A DNA stretch of 64,000 nt from Diadema setosum (lineage: Eukaryota; Echinodermata; Echinoidea; Diadematoida; Diadematidae), in assembly GCA_033980235.1 (NCBI GenBank), contig CM067064.1:27405781-27469780 (forward strand), given 5' to 3'. Numbering within the stretch: position 1 is the first letter of the stretch; every line of letters starts with the position of its first letter. Under the pieces are notes generated by a model, which saw only the letters and a list, made by a program, of their open reading frames with translations, did no database searches and had not been told where the DNA came from. A program made the position numbers and the translations under genes. This document shows positions 41,100-53,736 of the stretch, piece after piece.

Positions 41100-42095
41100 A
41101 TGTTAAACAGGTGGATCCTATTGGGGAGACGTTTGCATCCACAAGATATCGACTCTGAGGTAACTTGCTTGCGGTTGCCTTGGATCATTTAAAGATGGTG
41201 TTGAGTGCCCCGATGCCCAAGTCCTGAAGACCGTTCATGGTTGGATATAAAGACACAATTGGGTCTACCAATGATGGTTGCCGAGGCAGCCATGGCTGAA
41301 TTGTCCATAGACACGAGTAGTTTTGATCCTTAGCACGGTCTACACAGGCTTGCTGATAGCTTTATACAAGGTAGTGTGCTCTCGGTTCCTATTGCTGAAT
41401 TTTTGTAGGGATGAATGTAGAACTGCTTCTGCTTCACCATTTCAATGCAGGTTGTATAATGCAGCTCACTGGTCATGTCTTGTCTTCCCACCAGGGTGGC
41501 GCTAAGTGCATCAAATAGGCAGTTACTGTCACCACTAACATGTACAGACAACTGAGGCATGTGTTTGCCATTCCTGAATGATGAGAATATTATGTTGTAT
41601 GACATCGTATCTACATGCATTGTGTTTTCTAAGTCCAGCTCCCTTCAATGGCCCAAGTGGGGCTGTATCACAGAGAAAGATTTCTTCATGAGCGACCGCT
41701 TACCGTAGGGTGATTATATTATAGGCTGGTCTTTTTAGAGAATGGTTGAGACTGAAAAAAGATATTAAATTACATTAAAATTCAGGCACATAATATTCCG
41801 ATCCATGTAGATAAAACTGGTTAGACAGGTTAATGGGACTGAATGACCAAAAATATGAATTGTTGCTATTTTGTAACAAAATTCTGTCAATAGATACTGT
41901 AAACATGTCGGTGAAGATCATTTTTTTTTTTCCTCAGTCGTTTTCTGTTTGACTTTTTAAGCCAGAGCCTCTGTCTTTAACTCTTGCCACTTCTGTCTGA
42001 CATCTTGCCAGTCTACTTAGTCCTCCAGCTACTCTTAAGTCTCCTGACACATCTCTCCCAGCCTTTTTTTTTTCCTGCTCCTCCACTGAAAATCA
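41100..42095 (-). pseudogene. array unit 7: OTU/Myb gene copy
   Basis: OTU C-terminal exon 41100-41330 (without the IHFV end), OTU Cys exon 41430-41620, the longest open version (HMPQLSVHVSGDSNCLFDAL, continuing to TTCIEMVKQKQFYIHPY), linker exon 41620-41720, EFYCYF exon 41770-41880, Myb-like exon 41940-42095. Confidence 0.55.
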
Positions 42096-42369
42096 ATTAA
42101 TAAGAAAAATTATGTTTAGTCTACAAATATGCTGATAACAATCAAACTTAAAGACATAAGTTAACATAGTTTATAGTTTGACAAATCAGAGCTGCATAGG
42201 TTGAAATGTCGTCAGAATATCTGATGGGGTGGACAAGTTTGCATGTATAAAAATTACAAAGATTGCACTTTAACAATACTTTTAATGCTTCAAAAGCTAC
42301 AGATCTAATACAGCATCCTTTTACTACATCTCTGTCCTCAATTTTTTCATTCAATCAATCATAATAAAC

Positions 42370-44630
42370 AGATGGATCCTATTGGGGAGACATTAGGGTC
42401 CACAAGATATCGACTTGGTGGTAACTTGCTTGGGGTTGCCTTGGATTAAACACGGTGTTAAGCACCCTGACACCCAAATCCTGCATACCATTCATGGTTG
42501 GATATAAGGATACAATTGGTCTACCAATGATGGTTCCATATAACTATCCGTTTATCTGCTTCAGACTGTACATCATCATCATTATTATTATCATATTATT
42601 ATTACTATTATTATTTGAGGAGGGAGAGATCATAGTCATTAGGTTCATAAGTATTAGGCACCCGTTGGAATCCATGGGTCTTGGGGCTTTGTATTTTTTT
42701 TCTTTAATATTTCTTTACCCACGTTGTGAGAAGAAGAAATGCACATAGAATATTTAATTGTCTTCATTTGCTCCCTCATTTCTGTTTATATCACCAAACT
42801 TGGTTTGATAGATCATAGAACCACCCATTTATCTCATTGAGACCTTTCAGTGTTATTATCATTATCATTATTAATTATTGTTATTCGTATTGATATTATT
42901 TGGGGGAGGGGAGATTTCATAGTAATTAGGCTTTTTGTATTATTTTATATATTTCATCGACATAGGGATGAATCAAGGGAATTGAGGAGAAAAGTTTATC
43001 GGTCAAGTATGGTGATTTTTTTTTTCTGTCATGTGATGTCAAGGTTACTATACGCTTGATAAACGGTTCAAATAGCTTCATTATCATTAATATTTCATTT
43101 TAAACATTAAAACAATCCAGTACCTGTTTGTGTCTCTTCTGCCCACTCTTAGTTATGGATCATAGGACCCCTCCCCCATTCATTTGCATTTGCCTATTGT
43201 ATTATTATCATTATTTCAGTGTATCATTGTTATTGTTGTTATTATTATTATTATTATTGTTATTATTATTATCATTATTATGATTATTATTATTATTAGT
43301 GTCTGATCCAGAGGGGGTGCAACTGGCACACACCCCCTTATTTTTTGTTAAAAACAAAAAAAAAATAGAAATAAAAAGAAACAAATGAAATGAAACCATA
43401 ATATAGGGATGAATCAAGTTAGGTGGAAATGTTAATTTGTTAAGAAATGTAAAAATATGTTTTCCCCATTTTTCTGCTCTTGATAAAAAGGCTTTCTGAA
43501 GGCAATCCTGCGGAAACTGTCCAAACTTTCATTGTCTAAGGCAGAGATACTTCAAGAAATGACTTTGTAACATCAGGAGTGGCACATAGGATTCACTTTC
43601 ATCTAGCATGAGGTCAATAACCTCAGTTCTTGTTTGTTTCAGAAAAGAAACAAAATGGATAGGATTCCACATGGATCCTATTGGGGGAGGCATTCGTGTC
43701 CATAAGATATCGACAGTGAGGTAACTTGCTTGGGGTTGCCTTGGATTAAAGACGGTGTTGAGGGCCCCTATGCCCAAGTCCTGCAGACCATGCATGGTTG
43801 GATATAAAGACACAATTAGGTCTACCAGTGATGGTTGCCAAGGCAGCCATGGCTGAATTGTCCAAGTTGTGATCCTTGACACAATGTGCACATTACTGCT
43901 GATAGCTAGTGCTCACATTGTCTATTTGTGAATTTTTGTAGTGATGAATGTAGAACTACTTCTGCATCACCATTTCAATGCAGGTTGTAAAATGCAGCTC
44001 ACTGGTCATGTCTTGTCTTCCCATCAGGGTGGTGCTAAGCGCATTGAATATGCAGTTACTGTCACCACTAACATGTACAGACAACTGAGGCATATGTTTG
44101 CCATTCCTGAATGATGAGAATATGTTGTATGACATCATATCTACATGCATTGTGTTTTCTAAGTCCAGCTCCCTTCAGTGGCCCAAGTGGGGCTGTATCA
44201 CAGAGAAAGATTTCTTCATGAGCAACCGCTTACCGTAGGGTGATCATATTATAGACTGGTCTTTTTAGAGAATGATTGAGACTGAAAAAAGATATTAAAT
44301 TACATTAAAATTCAGGCACATAATATTCCAATCCATTTAGATGAAACTGGTTAGACAGGTTAATGGGACTGAATGGCCAAAAATATGAATTGTTGCTATT
44401 TTGTAACAAAATTCTGTGAATAGATACTGTAAACATGTTGGTGAATATCAATTTATTTTTTTTTTCCTCAGTCGTTTTCTGTTTGACTTTTTAAGCCAGA
44501 GCCTCTGTCTTTAACTCTTGCCACTTCTGTCTGACATCTTGCCAGTCTACTTAGTCCTCCAGCTACTCTTAAGTCTCCTGACACATCTCTCCCAGCCTTT
44601 TTTTTTTTCCTGCTCCTCCACTGAAAATCA
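42370..44630 (-). pseudogene. array unit 8 with spacer type A
   Basis: Exon island 42370-42545, spacer 42546-43528 (lacking the segment with the C run), full C-terminal OTU exon 43529-43891 (120 codons open, WNPIHFVSF), OTU Cys exon 43965-44150 (HVSGDSNCIFNALSTTLMG, open), linker 44155-44270, EFYCYF exon 44300-44410, Myb-like exon 44470-44630. The Cys and His exons are both open here, making this one of the better preserved units. Confidence 0.55.
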
Positions 44631-44904
44631 ATTAATAAGAAAAATCATGTTTAGTCTACAAATATGCTGATAACAATCAAACTTAAAGACATAAGTTAAC
44701 ATAGTTTATAGTTTGACAAATCTGAGCTGCATAGGTTGAAATGTCGTCAGAATATCTGATGGGGTGGACAAGTTTGCATGTATAAAAATTAAAAATATTG
44801 CACTTTAACAATACTTTTGATGCTTCGAAAACTACAAATCTAATACAGCATCCTTTTACTACATCTCTGTCCTTAATTTTTTCATTCAATCAATCATAAT
44901 AAAC

Positions 44905-45798
44905 AGATGGATCCTATTGGGGAGACATTAGGGTCCACAAGATATCGACTTGGTGGTAACTTGCTTGGGGTTGCCTTGGATTAAACACGGTGTTAAGCAC
45001 CCTGACACCCAAATCCTGCATACCATTCATGGTTGGATATAAGGATACAATTGGTCTACCAATGATGGTTCCATATAACCATCCGTTTATCTGCTTCAGA
45101 CTGTACATCATCATTATTATTATTATCATTATTATTATTATTATTTGAGGAGGGAGAGATCATAGTCAATAGGTTCATAAGTATTAGGCACGCGATGGAA
45201 TCCATGGGTCTTGAGGCTTTGTATTTTTTTCTTTAATATTTCTTTACCCACGTTGTGAGAAGAAGAAATGCACATAGAATATTTTTGTCTTCATTTGCTC
45301 CCTCATTTCTGTTTATATCACCAAACTTGGTTTGATAGATCATAGAACCACCAATTTATCTCATTGAGACCTTTCAGTGTTATTATCATTATCATTATTA
45401 ATTATTGTTATTCGTATTGATATTATTTGGGGGAGGGGAGATTTCATAGTAATTAGGCTTTTTGTATTATTTTATATATTTCATCGACATAGGGATGAAT
45501 CAAGGGAATTGAGGAGAAAAGTTTATCGGTCAAGTATGGTGATTTTTTTTTTCTGTCATGTGATGTCAAGGTTACTATACGCTTGATAAACGGTTCAAAT
45601 AGCTTCATTATCATTAATATTTCATTTTAAACATTAAAACAATCCAGTACCTGTTTGTGTCTCTTCTGCCCACTCTTAGTTATGGATCATAGGACCCCTC
45701 CCCCATTCATTTGCATTTGCCTATTGTATTATTATCATTATTTCAGTGTATCATTGTTATTGTTGTTATTATTATTATTATTATTGTTATTATTATTA

Positions 45799-45831
<33 letters not shown>

Positions 45832-47215
45832 GTGTCTGATCCAGAGGGGGTGCAACTGGCGCACACCCTCTTATTTTTTGTTAAAAACAAAAAAAAAAAT
45901 AAAAATAAAAAGAAACAAATGAAATGAAACCTGGAAGTGGCACCAGAAATATTAGTTGCCCCTCCCCCCCCCCCCCCCTTAACAGAATTCTTGGATCAGC
46001 AGTAGGTCATAATATAGGGATGAATCAAGTTAGGTGGAAATGTTAATTTGTTAAGAAATGTAAAAATATGTTTTCCCCGTTTTTCTGCTCTTGATAGAAA
46101 GGCTTTCTGAAGGCAATCCTGCACAAACTGTCCAAACTTTCATTGTTTAAGGCAGAGATACTTCAAGAAATGACTTTGTAACATCAGGAGTGGCACATAG
46201 GATTCACTTTCATCTAGCATGAGGTCAATAACCTCAGTTCTTGTTTGTTTCAGAAAAGAAACAAAATGGATAGGATTTCACATGGATCCTATTGGGGGAG
46301 GCATTCGTGTCCATAAGATATCGACAGTGAGGTAACTTGCTTGGGGTTGCCTTGGATTAAAGACGGTGTTGAGGGCCCCTATGCCCAAGTCCTGCAGACC
46401 ATTCATGGTTGGATATAAAGACACAATTAGGTCTACCAATGATGGTTGCCAAGGCAGCCATGGCTGAATTGTCCAAGTTGTGATCCTTGACACAATGTGC
46501 ACATTACTGCTGATAGCTAGTGCTCACATTGTCTATTTGTGAATTTTTGTAGTGATGAATGTAGAACTACTTCTGCATCACCATTTCAATGCAGGTTGTA
46601 AAATGCAGCTCACTGGTCATGTCTTGTCTTCCCATCAGGGTGGTGCTAAGTGCATTGAATATGCAGTTACTGTCACCACTAACATGTACAGACAACTGAG
46701 GCATATGTTTGCCATTCCTGAATGATGAGAATATGTTGTATGACATCATATCTACATGCATTGTGTTTTCTAAGTCCAGCTCCCTTCAGTGGCCCAAGTG
46801 GGGCTGTATCACAGAGAAAGATTTCTTCATGAGCAACCGCTTACCGTAGGGTGATCATATTATAGACTGGTCTTTTTAGAGAATGGTTGAGACTGAAAAA
46901 AGATATTAAATTACATTAAAATTCAGGCACATAATATTCCAATCCATTTAGATAAAACTGGTTAGACAGGTTAATGGGACTGAATGACCAAAAATATGAA
47001 TTGCTGCTATTTTGTAACAAAATTCTGTGAATAGATACTGTAAACATGTTGGTCAATATCAATTTATTTTTTTTTTTCTCAGTCGTTTTCTGTTTGACTT
47101 TTTTAACTCTTGCCACTTCTGTCTGACATCTTGCCAGTCTACTTAGTCCTCCAGCTACTCTTAAGTCTCCTGACACATCTCTCCAAGCCTTTTTTTTTTC
47201 CTGCTCCTCCACTGA
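44905..47215 (-). pseudogene. array unit 9 with spacer type A
   Basis: Exon island 44905-45080, spacer 45081-46150 with a long ATT tract (45725-45830) and a C run (45964-45977), C-terminal OTU exon about 46150-46502 (interrupted near 46277), OTU Cys exon 46575-46761 (open), linker 46765-46880, EFYCYF exon 46910-47030, Myb-like exon 47090-47215 (EEQEKKKAWRDVSGDLRVAG, open in one frame with the next exon). Confidence 0.55.
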
Positions 47216-47494
47216 AAATAAATTAATAAGAAAAATTATGTTTAATCTACAAATATGCTGATAACAATAAAACTTAAAGACATAAGTTAACATAGTTTAT
47301 AGTTTGACAAATCTGAGCTGCATAGGTTGAAATGTCGTCAGAATATCTGATGGAGTGGACAAGTTTGCATGTATAAAAATTAAAAAGATTGCACTTTAAC
47401 AATACTTTTGATGCTTCAAAAACTACAAATTTAATACAGCATCCTTTTACTACATCTCTGTCCTTAATTTTTTCATTCCGTCAATCATAATAAA

Positions 47495-47880
47495 CAGATG
47501 GATCCTATTGGGGAGACATTAGGGTCCACAAGATATCGACTTGGTGGTAGCTTGCTTGGGGTTGCCTTGGATTAAACACAGTGTTAAGCACCCTGACACC
47601 CAAATCCTGCATACCATTCATGGTCATGTCTTGTCTTCCCATCAGGGTGGCGCTAAGTGCATTTAATAGGCAGTTACCATCACCAGTAACATGTACAGAC
47701 AACTGTGGCATTTGTTTGCCATTCCTTAATGGTGAGAGTATGTTCTATGACATTGTATCTACCTTCATGGTGTTTTCTAAGTCCAGCTCCCTACAAAATG
47801 ACCCAAATGGGGCTGTATCACAGAGAATGATTTCTTTTTCATGAGCAACCGCTTACTGTAGGGTGATCATACTACTGTAT
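47495..47880 (-). pseudogene. array unit 10: OTU Cys exon fused to C-terminal exon
   Basis: A deletion at about 47625 joins the two OTU exons in one 68-codon frame, HVTGDGNCLLNALSATLMG...MNGMQDLGVRVLNTVF. Only this copy has the canonical D-G-N-C. The linker exon (47770-47880) leads into the second Harbinger block. Confidence 0.6.
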
Positions 47881-48529
47881 AACCTCTGATGGTGAAACTC
47901 CTTAAAAACCCTTTTTGTTTTTGCAACTGTAGCCTACACTGCAGTGCATTAATATCATATGGTATGGGACATTAAAATGGGGCCTATGACAACTTCATAA
48001 AAAGCTGATGTACATCACATATTTCTTTATCTTGGTGTAGGCGCGCAGACTATACTAGGCTATATATGTCATATGTCTAAATATATTCTTTTCTATGAGT
48101 ATCGCAATAAGAAATGACCAATACACAATAATGCAGTGACTACAATGTAAAGGGAATGCCAAGAAAGGGAGAAATAATTCTCCCCTAACCATTTCATTTT
48201 GCCAGAGAGAGTTTTTAATGATGTATGTGATATTACAAGAGGATAGTAGGTACTTTGAAGTATCGCATGGTTGAATTCTTTTATGTTTCCCTCCCTCCCC
48301 CCCCCAAAAAAAAGATGTTTTTAGGCCCTGAATAATATTTTGTGTGTACTTTACGGAACCGTGCTCTAGGAGTGTTTGTTTGTTTGTTTGTTTGTTTGTT
48401 TTTCGGGGGGGGGGGGGTAGAAAATGGTACTGATGGAGAGGAGGGGACTACATGATGTCATGGTCAGTCAGTCATGCGCAAAAAAAAATACCTATGCATG
48501 TAAGACGTGTATGATGCTCGTGCACGTAC

Positions 48530-48759
48530 CTAGCCATGACGTTGGAAATCGTGAAGTCAGGGTTGCAGATTAGTTGCACGTTGATTGTGTGTCTGTGTTT
48601 TCGGTTGACATAGACGTGCTCATTTTCCCCGAGTTTGGAGGCATGCAGGCCGACGTGGGTACAGTCTACTGCCCCGGTCACCCTGGGAAATCCCGCAATC
48701 TGAAAGAACATATCTTGGATCTTGGCCACTCTTGCAGCTCCTCGGGGGAAACGGATGAA
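48530..48759 (-). pseudogene. PIF/Harbinger transposase DDE exon, copy 2
   Basis: The exon is bounded by an acceptor CTCAG (before 48759) and a donor AG|GTACGT (48529). It reads FIRFPRGAARVAKIQDMFFQ, IAGFPRVTGAVDCTHVGLHA, NEHVYVNRKHRHTINVQLIC and TISNVMARYVH. DCTH holds the first catalytic Asp (usually DGTH), and YVNRK/NVQ are family hallmarks. The second Asp and Glu would lie in a further exon that I cannot find to the left. The exon itself is open; the partner exon upstream (49542) is frame-shifted. Harbinger transposases cut and paste DNA, typically at 3-bp TWA targets. Confidence 0.75.
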
Positions 48760-49541
48760 CTGAGTGAAGAAGGGTGAAAAGTAGAGGAATTTAACTTGAT
48801 ATTTAGTAGACATTGACTTTGTTTATAATTTCAAGGGTAGGTCATACAGTCAGTCAGAATCTGACTGACGTTAGACTATTCACCTCGGATATCAGGTTTC
48901 TTTTCGTGTAGGCAAGCAACAGACGAACGATGTCATATATTGTGTCCCATTTGTCATGTTTGCTGTATTTTTCTTTTTTACAGGCACATGCCATTTAAAC
49001 ATAAATTAGGCATTTCTCCTGACGCACATGGCATTGATCGTGACAATAACATGTTAGTGTATATGAGGGGTGTATTTTTACGTAGACTATTACTTAATGC
49101 TCAACAATTAGGCTGACTTTTGACTTAACAATAGCACTCGCAGCTCAGACTGACACTGTCAGTGACAGTGAACTGGGCCGGGCACGCACGTTGGCACAGA
49201 AACTACAGCAGTGCAGTGTTCATACTGATAGTGTTGTATAAAATAGTCTCGTACTCTCCTAGCTGTCCGATCTAGATATCCTTATTGCTTGTTGTATTTT
49301 ACAGTCTTTTATGTAGGGAGGCCTTTACTTACTATCCTCCGGCTCTACAAGAAAATCTGCAACAATCAGGACCATGGTAATAGCTCTTACAATATTAACA
49401 TTGTTACAACTAACCGTTTACATGTAAGCCTACAGAAGGTATTTTGATTGGTGCATGGTGAAGTGATATAACATAATTATGGTCGTTAGATCTAGCTTAA
49501 TGAAAATATAAGGTCTGCTAAAAAACTGTCAAAATTTCTAC

Positions 49542-49690
49542 CTCATTCCTCCGTTACAAGGGCCAACGTCACCCTGCAAATCGCACGGCTGGTGGTGGCA
49601 ATGCTGACTCGATGCATCCTTGCTATGTTGCCAAGCAAGGATCCAGATGCAAAATATGCAAGCGTAATAAACACCATCAAGCTGGCATCT
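49542..49690 (-). pseudogene. Harbinger transposase HTH exon, copy 2
   Basis: Same exon as 38502-38645, with the donor at 49541. It lacks two T in CCTCCGTTACAAGG relative to copy 1, which breaks the frame close to the donor, and seven bases near GTTGCCAAGCAAGG. Confidence 0.5.
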
Positions 49691-49965
49691 AATGCACGAG
49701 ATCTCCTCGTGGGATGCTGGAGCTTTCCTTTCGTCCCAACCTAGTATTAGATGATTCATGGTTGATTTAGCCTCTCCCATATCAATGCTTGATTGTGATT
49801 GTACAATATATGTGTGAAACAAAACAAAACAAAAACACTTAGTATAGTTGGTCCTTTTCAGTTCTTCGATCTGTTCCTTTAGAGTCTCATTCTCTTTTTT
49901 CAAATTCCAGTTAGACTTTGCAAGGGTACCATTCTTCTGTCACATGTCTTTCATGCCTTGTTTCA

Positions 49966-50202
49966 CATACTTGCCAACTGATAAGATTTTATCAGATTCA
50001 GTAAGATTTTTTACATTAAAAATAGTAAAGTAAGATTTTCTGTCAGAGAAATAAGATTTAAAAAAAATATTTAGATATACCTTTAATGTATATTTTCTGA
50101 AGATTTGACTGAAAGTAAGATTTTTAACTTCAGTTTGCATATAAAATAAGATTTTTGCAATCCATGAGTAAGATATTTCATCTTGAAATGTTGGCAGGTA
50201 TG
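49966..50202. mobile_element. 237-bp MITE, copy 2
   Basis: Same ends and GTTTCA duplication (49960-49965, 50203-50208) as the copy at 38927-39164. It was carried along by the block duplication. Confidence 0.85.
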
Positions 50203-51026
50203 GTTTCATAGTGTTTGCTGCCTTATCAATGGAGTCTATTATCTGCTGCATTTGCTGCATCCCAGGAAACTGGGATGGCTTGTTTCCATGGATATCCTCA
50301 GTTGCTGCATTTTGTTATCCAAGCCATACATATCGTTCATTGACAGTGGTTAGGATGGTCCAAATATTTTGTGCAACACAGTATCTCTCTCTCGCCAATA
50401 ATACTACCCTGAACTTTGCTCCATTTGACATGGTCCCTTCAGTGACGTGTACAGAGCACAAGGATTGCACTGTTTAAAAATAAAAAACAATAAAAAACAA
50501 ACAAACAAACCTTTGATTTTTTTTTTCCAGAGCTTTCTCTTCATCCCAGCCTATGATTATGTGATTCATGGCTAATTTAGCTTCTCCTATATGAATGCTT
50601 AATTGTGATGATTGTATAATATAAATGAAACAAAAAGTACTTACACATTCATTACATGAGTACCAGTGCAAGTAAACTGGCCCAAGCATAATAGGATTAC
50701 TGAGAAATGAGTTGCGGATCATTTTTTGTGCTTTAAAACCAGTGACGTTACATAGCATGGCCCTAAATTAAATGTTCTGTCAGTGCCAAGTTCTGTGAAG
50801 AACATTTGCATATTTCAGCCTTCGCATAAAACCCAGTCTGTTTCATTTCCTTGAGAATTACCATGGGCTGCTCATTCAAAGCCAAACATGGTAATCCAAG
50901 ATATGTAAATTCCAAATGTGTACATAGATAAAAAGTTTTACTATTTACATTGACATTTTCTTCTTCATCATCATTTCTATATTTGTCTCATGATTTAGTA
51001 TTCTCTAAACAAGCAAGTGTGAAATT

Positions 51027-51287
51027 TTAAGAGAACTGTCTTAACACAGGACTATCTTGCTGTCCTGATGAAGGCACACTTTGCCGGGTAGCACCTTCGT
51101 CTTTGGAGTCTGAAAATAGTACAGAGAGGATCGACTGTAAACTTTTGAAATCTTCGGCCTTACTTCGTTTCCTTTTCAGTTCTTCGATCTGTTCCCTCAG
51201 AGGCTCATTCTCTTTTTTTTTCAAATTCCAGTTAGCCTTGGTGAGGATACCATTCTTCTGTTGCATCTCTTTCATGCCTTGTTTCAT
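51027..51287 (-). pseudogene. coiled-coil protein C-terminal exon, copy 2
   Basis: Near-identical to 40002-40262 with one Lys fewer in the poly-Lys stretch (NWNLKKKENEPLREQIEELK) and a short deletion at KAEDF. It lies in the empty-site paralogue of the MITE and proves that target sequence. Confidence 0.4.
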
Positions 51288-51499
51288 AGTGTTCGCTGCC
51301 TTATCAATGGAGTCTATGATCTGCTACATTTGCTACATCCCTGCTCCCAACTGAATTGTCCTCATCTTCATCCTTTGTACCAGGCCAGTGAGGCATAATG
51401 TTGAAGACATGATCTCCTCAACCATTGTGAATATACAGTAGCAAATTCACCATCCTTTGAAAGTACTGCTTGATTTTTGTATAATTTTTTTTTTTTTTT

Positions 51500-53290
51500 G
51501 CATAAAATCCAGTCTGTTTCATTTCCTTGACAGTTACCATGGGGAAGACTTTCTGAAGATGGTCGATAAAACAGTAGCACAGAGCAGGGTTAAGCCCATT
51601 GTACTGATACTCTTTAATCTTGTCTTGTCAGCTGCCTGATGTAAGATTTACATAAATTTCTCTATATAAACCTATGATTTCAACTGGGCCCATATCATTT
51701 TAATCAGATTCAGATCAGGTGATAGTTACAAATGTACATGACTACATTAACGCTTTCCATGTCAGAGGCAGAAATACTTAATTGAATGAATTTTGGGTGT
51801 TTTTTTTTTTTTTTTTTTTTTTTACAATGTGAAGCTAAATGTCAATCTTTTAAACATAAAAATTCCATGTGAGTTGGAGTAATTGTCCAGTTAAGATATG
51901 AAATCACCAGGTTCTCGACAATTTACCGTCCATTAAAAGTACTAATTGTACAATCCAAGAACCTATGTTTGGCCTATTGGCTTCATAAGATGAAATGAAT
52001 GAGCTCATAATTAAAATGGTATTTATTGTTTAATGCCTTGATTTATTCTTCTTCTTTTCATCATCATAATCAAGACCTTCATTGATTGTATGCTGTCACT
52101 CCATTTTCAGTCCAATAATATCCAATACAATTTCAAATCGTAGATTTACTAGAAGAAACTTTGAGTGACATGTGAGAGACATTGGGGTATCCAAATGCAA
52201 GGGATGTGGTTGGATCCTCTTTCCTCAAATCCAAAACGGTAACACCCAAGTAATAAACAGGAGTTATGGTCATAGTATAAGTTAAATGCAATTAAATAGG
52301 TACATGATTTTACACTAGTGTCAATTAGAATAACATCTGTAAACCAGACAGCATGTATATTGCCAGAAGATGGCGTTGGAATTTTGTTTGGTGGCAGAAA
52401 GAGAACTGAGAAGTCACTCTAGTGTCTCAAGAATATTGGGTGGGACTTTTTGTTCATCCTCTGGTGACACAACTATTTTGTTGTTGCTGTACATAGATGA
52501 AGCAAGGATCAGCTTAAATATGTCCGTGTGTGTTTGGTCTGTCCATTCATTTACCTGCATGTCTGATTTTCTGAAGTCTTGTTTTGAGTATCTAAGAGAT
52601 TAAACAGGCTATTCATAAAAAGGTCTAATGCACTTTAAAATTTGCTGAAAGTGCATGTAAATGCTTTATCTGCTGTGAATAATAGCTTGTGAGTACCTGA
52701 AAAAGTGCAAAAGCAAAGAGATAGGAATTGGAAATTCTCACCGGAGTGTTGTTTTCTGTGACCCTTTACCTGTGTGATTTGAAATTTATCTCATAGTGTT
52801 AACACATAACACAGCAAGAAGCTGTCATTCATTCATCAATAATACAACAGCATTTTTGAACATGAGCTCTGTTATGAGCACCCTTTTCTGGCAATCCTCT
52901 GTTTTGCTAGAGAAATCTTGGCCTTCACTGTCCTGCTATGAATACATCCTGTCGTTCTTTGTTTGAAAGGATATAAAAAAAAAGAAAAAAAAAACCCTTT
53001 TGCTTATTTCAGCCTTTGCCTAAATTCCAGTCTGTCTCATTTCCTTGACATTTACCCTGGGGACAACTGGGCTTATATCATTTTAAGTAGATTTAGATTG
53101 GGTTATATTTGCAAGCATACGTGATTACATCAATGCTTTCTGTGTTGCAGGCAGATGTACTTCCTGATTTTTTTTTTTTTTTTTTACAGTGTGATGTTAA
53201 ATTTCAATCTTTGAACATAAAAATGCCACATAAGTTGAGTAATTATCCAATTCACAATTTCACCAATTGCTCATCAAGTTCTTAGATCCA
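51500..53290. repeat. ~400-bp direct duplication, 1.5 kb apart
   Basis: 51500-51910 and 53010-53290 share CCAGTCTG-TTCATTTCCTTGACA, then ACTGGGC..ATATCATTTTAA, a T run (51798-51823, 53168-53186) and TCAATCTTT-AACATAAAAAT. A third partial match lies in the Harbinger block (39784-39830). The DNA between (51910-53010) holds no gene I can support. Confidence 0.5.
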
Positions 53291-53736
53291 AGCATAGCTC
53301 CCCATTTTGGCAATGAAATACTTAATCATAAAGAAAATTCTTTCAGGTAGTTAACTTATAGCAATAGAATTTGCATTTTGTAAAAGCAATTCCAAAGTTT
53401 GCATATGCTTTAATGGCTATAAATATCCAATTACTATTTCACATCAATAAGAAAGATTAATTCTATTAATTTAATCTAATTAATTTTCTTTCATTACATT
53501 TCATTTATTTTCACTTAATAAAACATGCATACATAAAAATGTGACAATGGTATGACAAGTATAACATGACAATGTGACAAAAAACAAACAAACCAAAGAT
53601 ATCAAGTGAAGGGGTTAGTCAGAAGGCAATGGGCCGTATTTAAAACTAACCCCGGAAAAGTAAATACTTTAATTAACAAACCAACTCATCATAATGCATA
53701 CTAATGATCATAAATATTCCAAGCAAAATGTTTAAC
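53291..53736. other. unassigned AT-rich DNA
   Basis: I see no gene, only ATTAAT-rich runs around 53455-53500. It is probably intron or 3' flank of the minus-strand exon to the right. Confidence 0.3.

Larger units (their letters stand above)
47881..51470. mobile_element. Harbinger-containing block, copy 2
   Basis: Collinear with 36911-40449 (for example 48360 with 37405, 49540 with 38500, 50760 with 39720). The similarity starts further left, in the variant OTU exon (47630 and 36660), so array sequence and block were duplicated together. At the right the copies separate near 51470 and 40445. Both copies carry the 238-bp MITE, so that insertion is older than the duplication. Confidence 0.7.

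Noticed and set aside
30836..46150. Asn- or Leu-rich frames in the ATT tracts
   Set aside because: Translation of ATT/AAT microsatellites, not protein genes.
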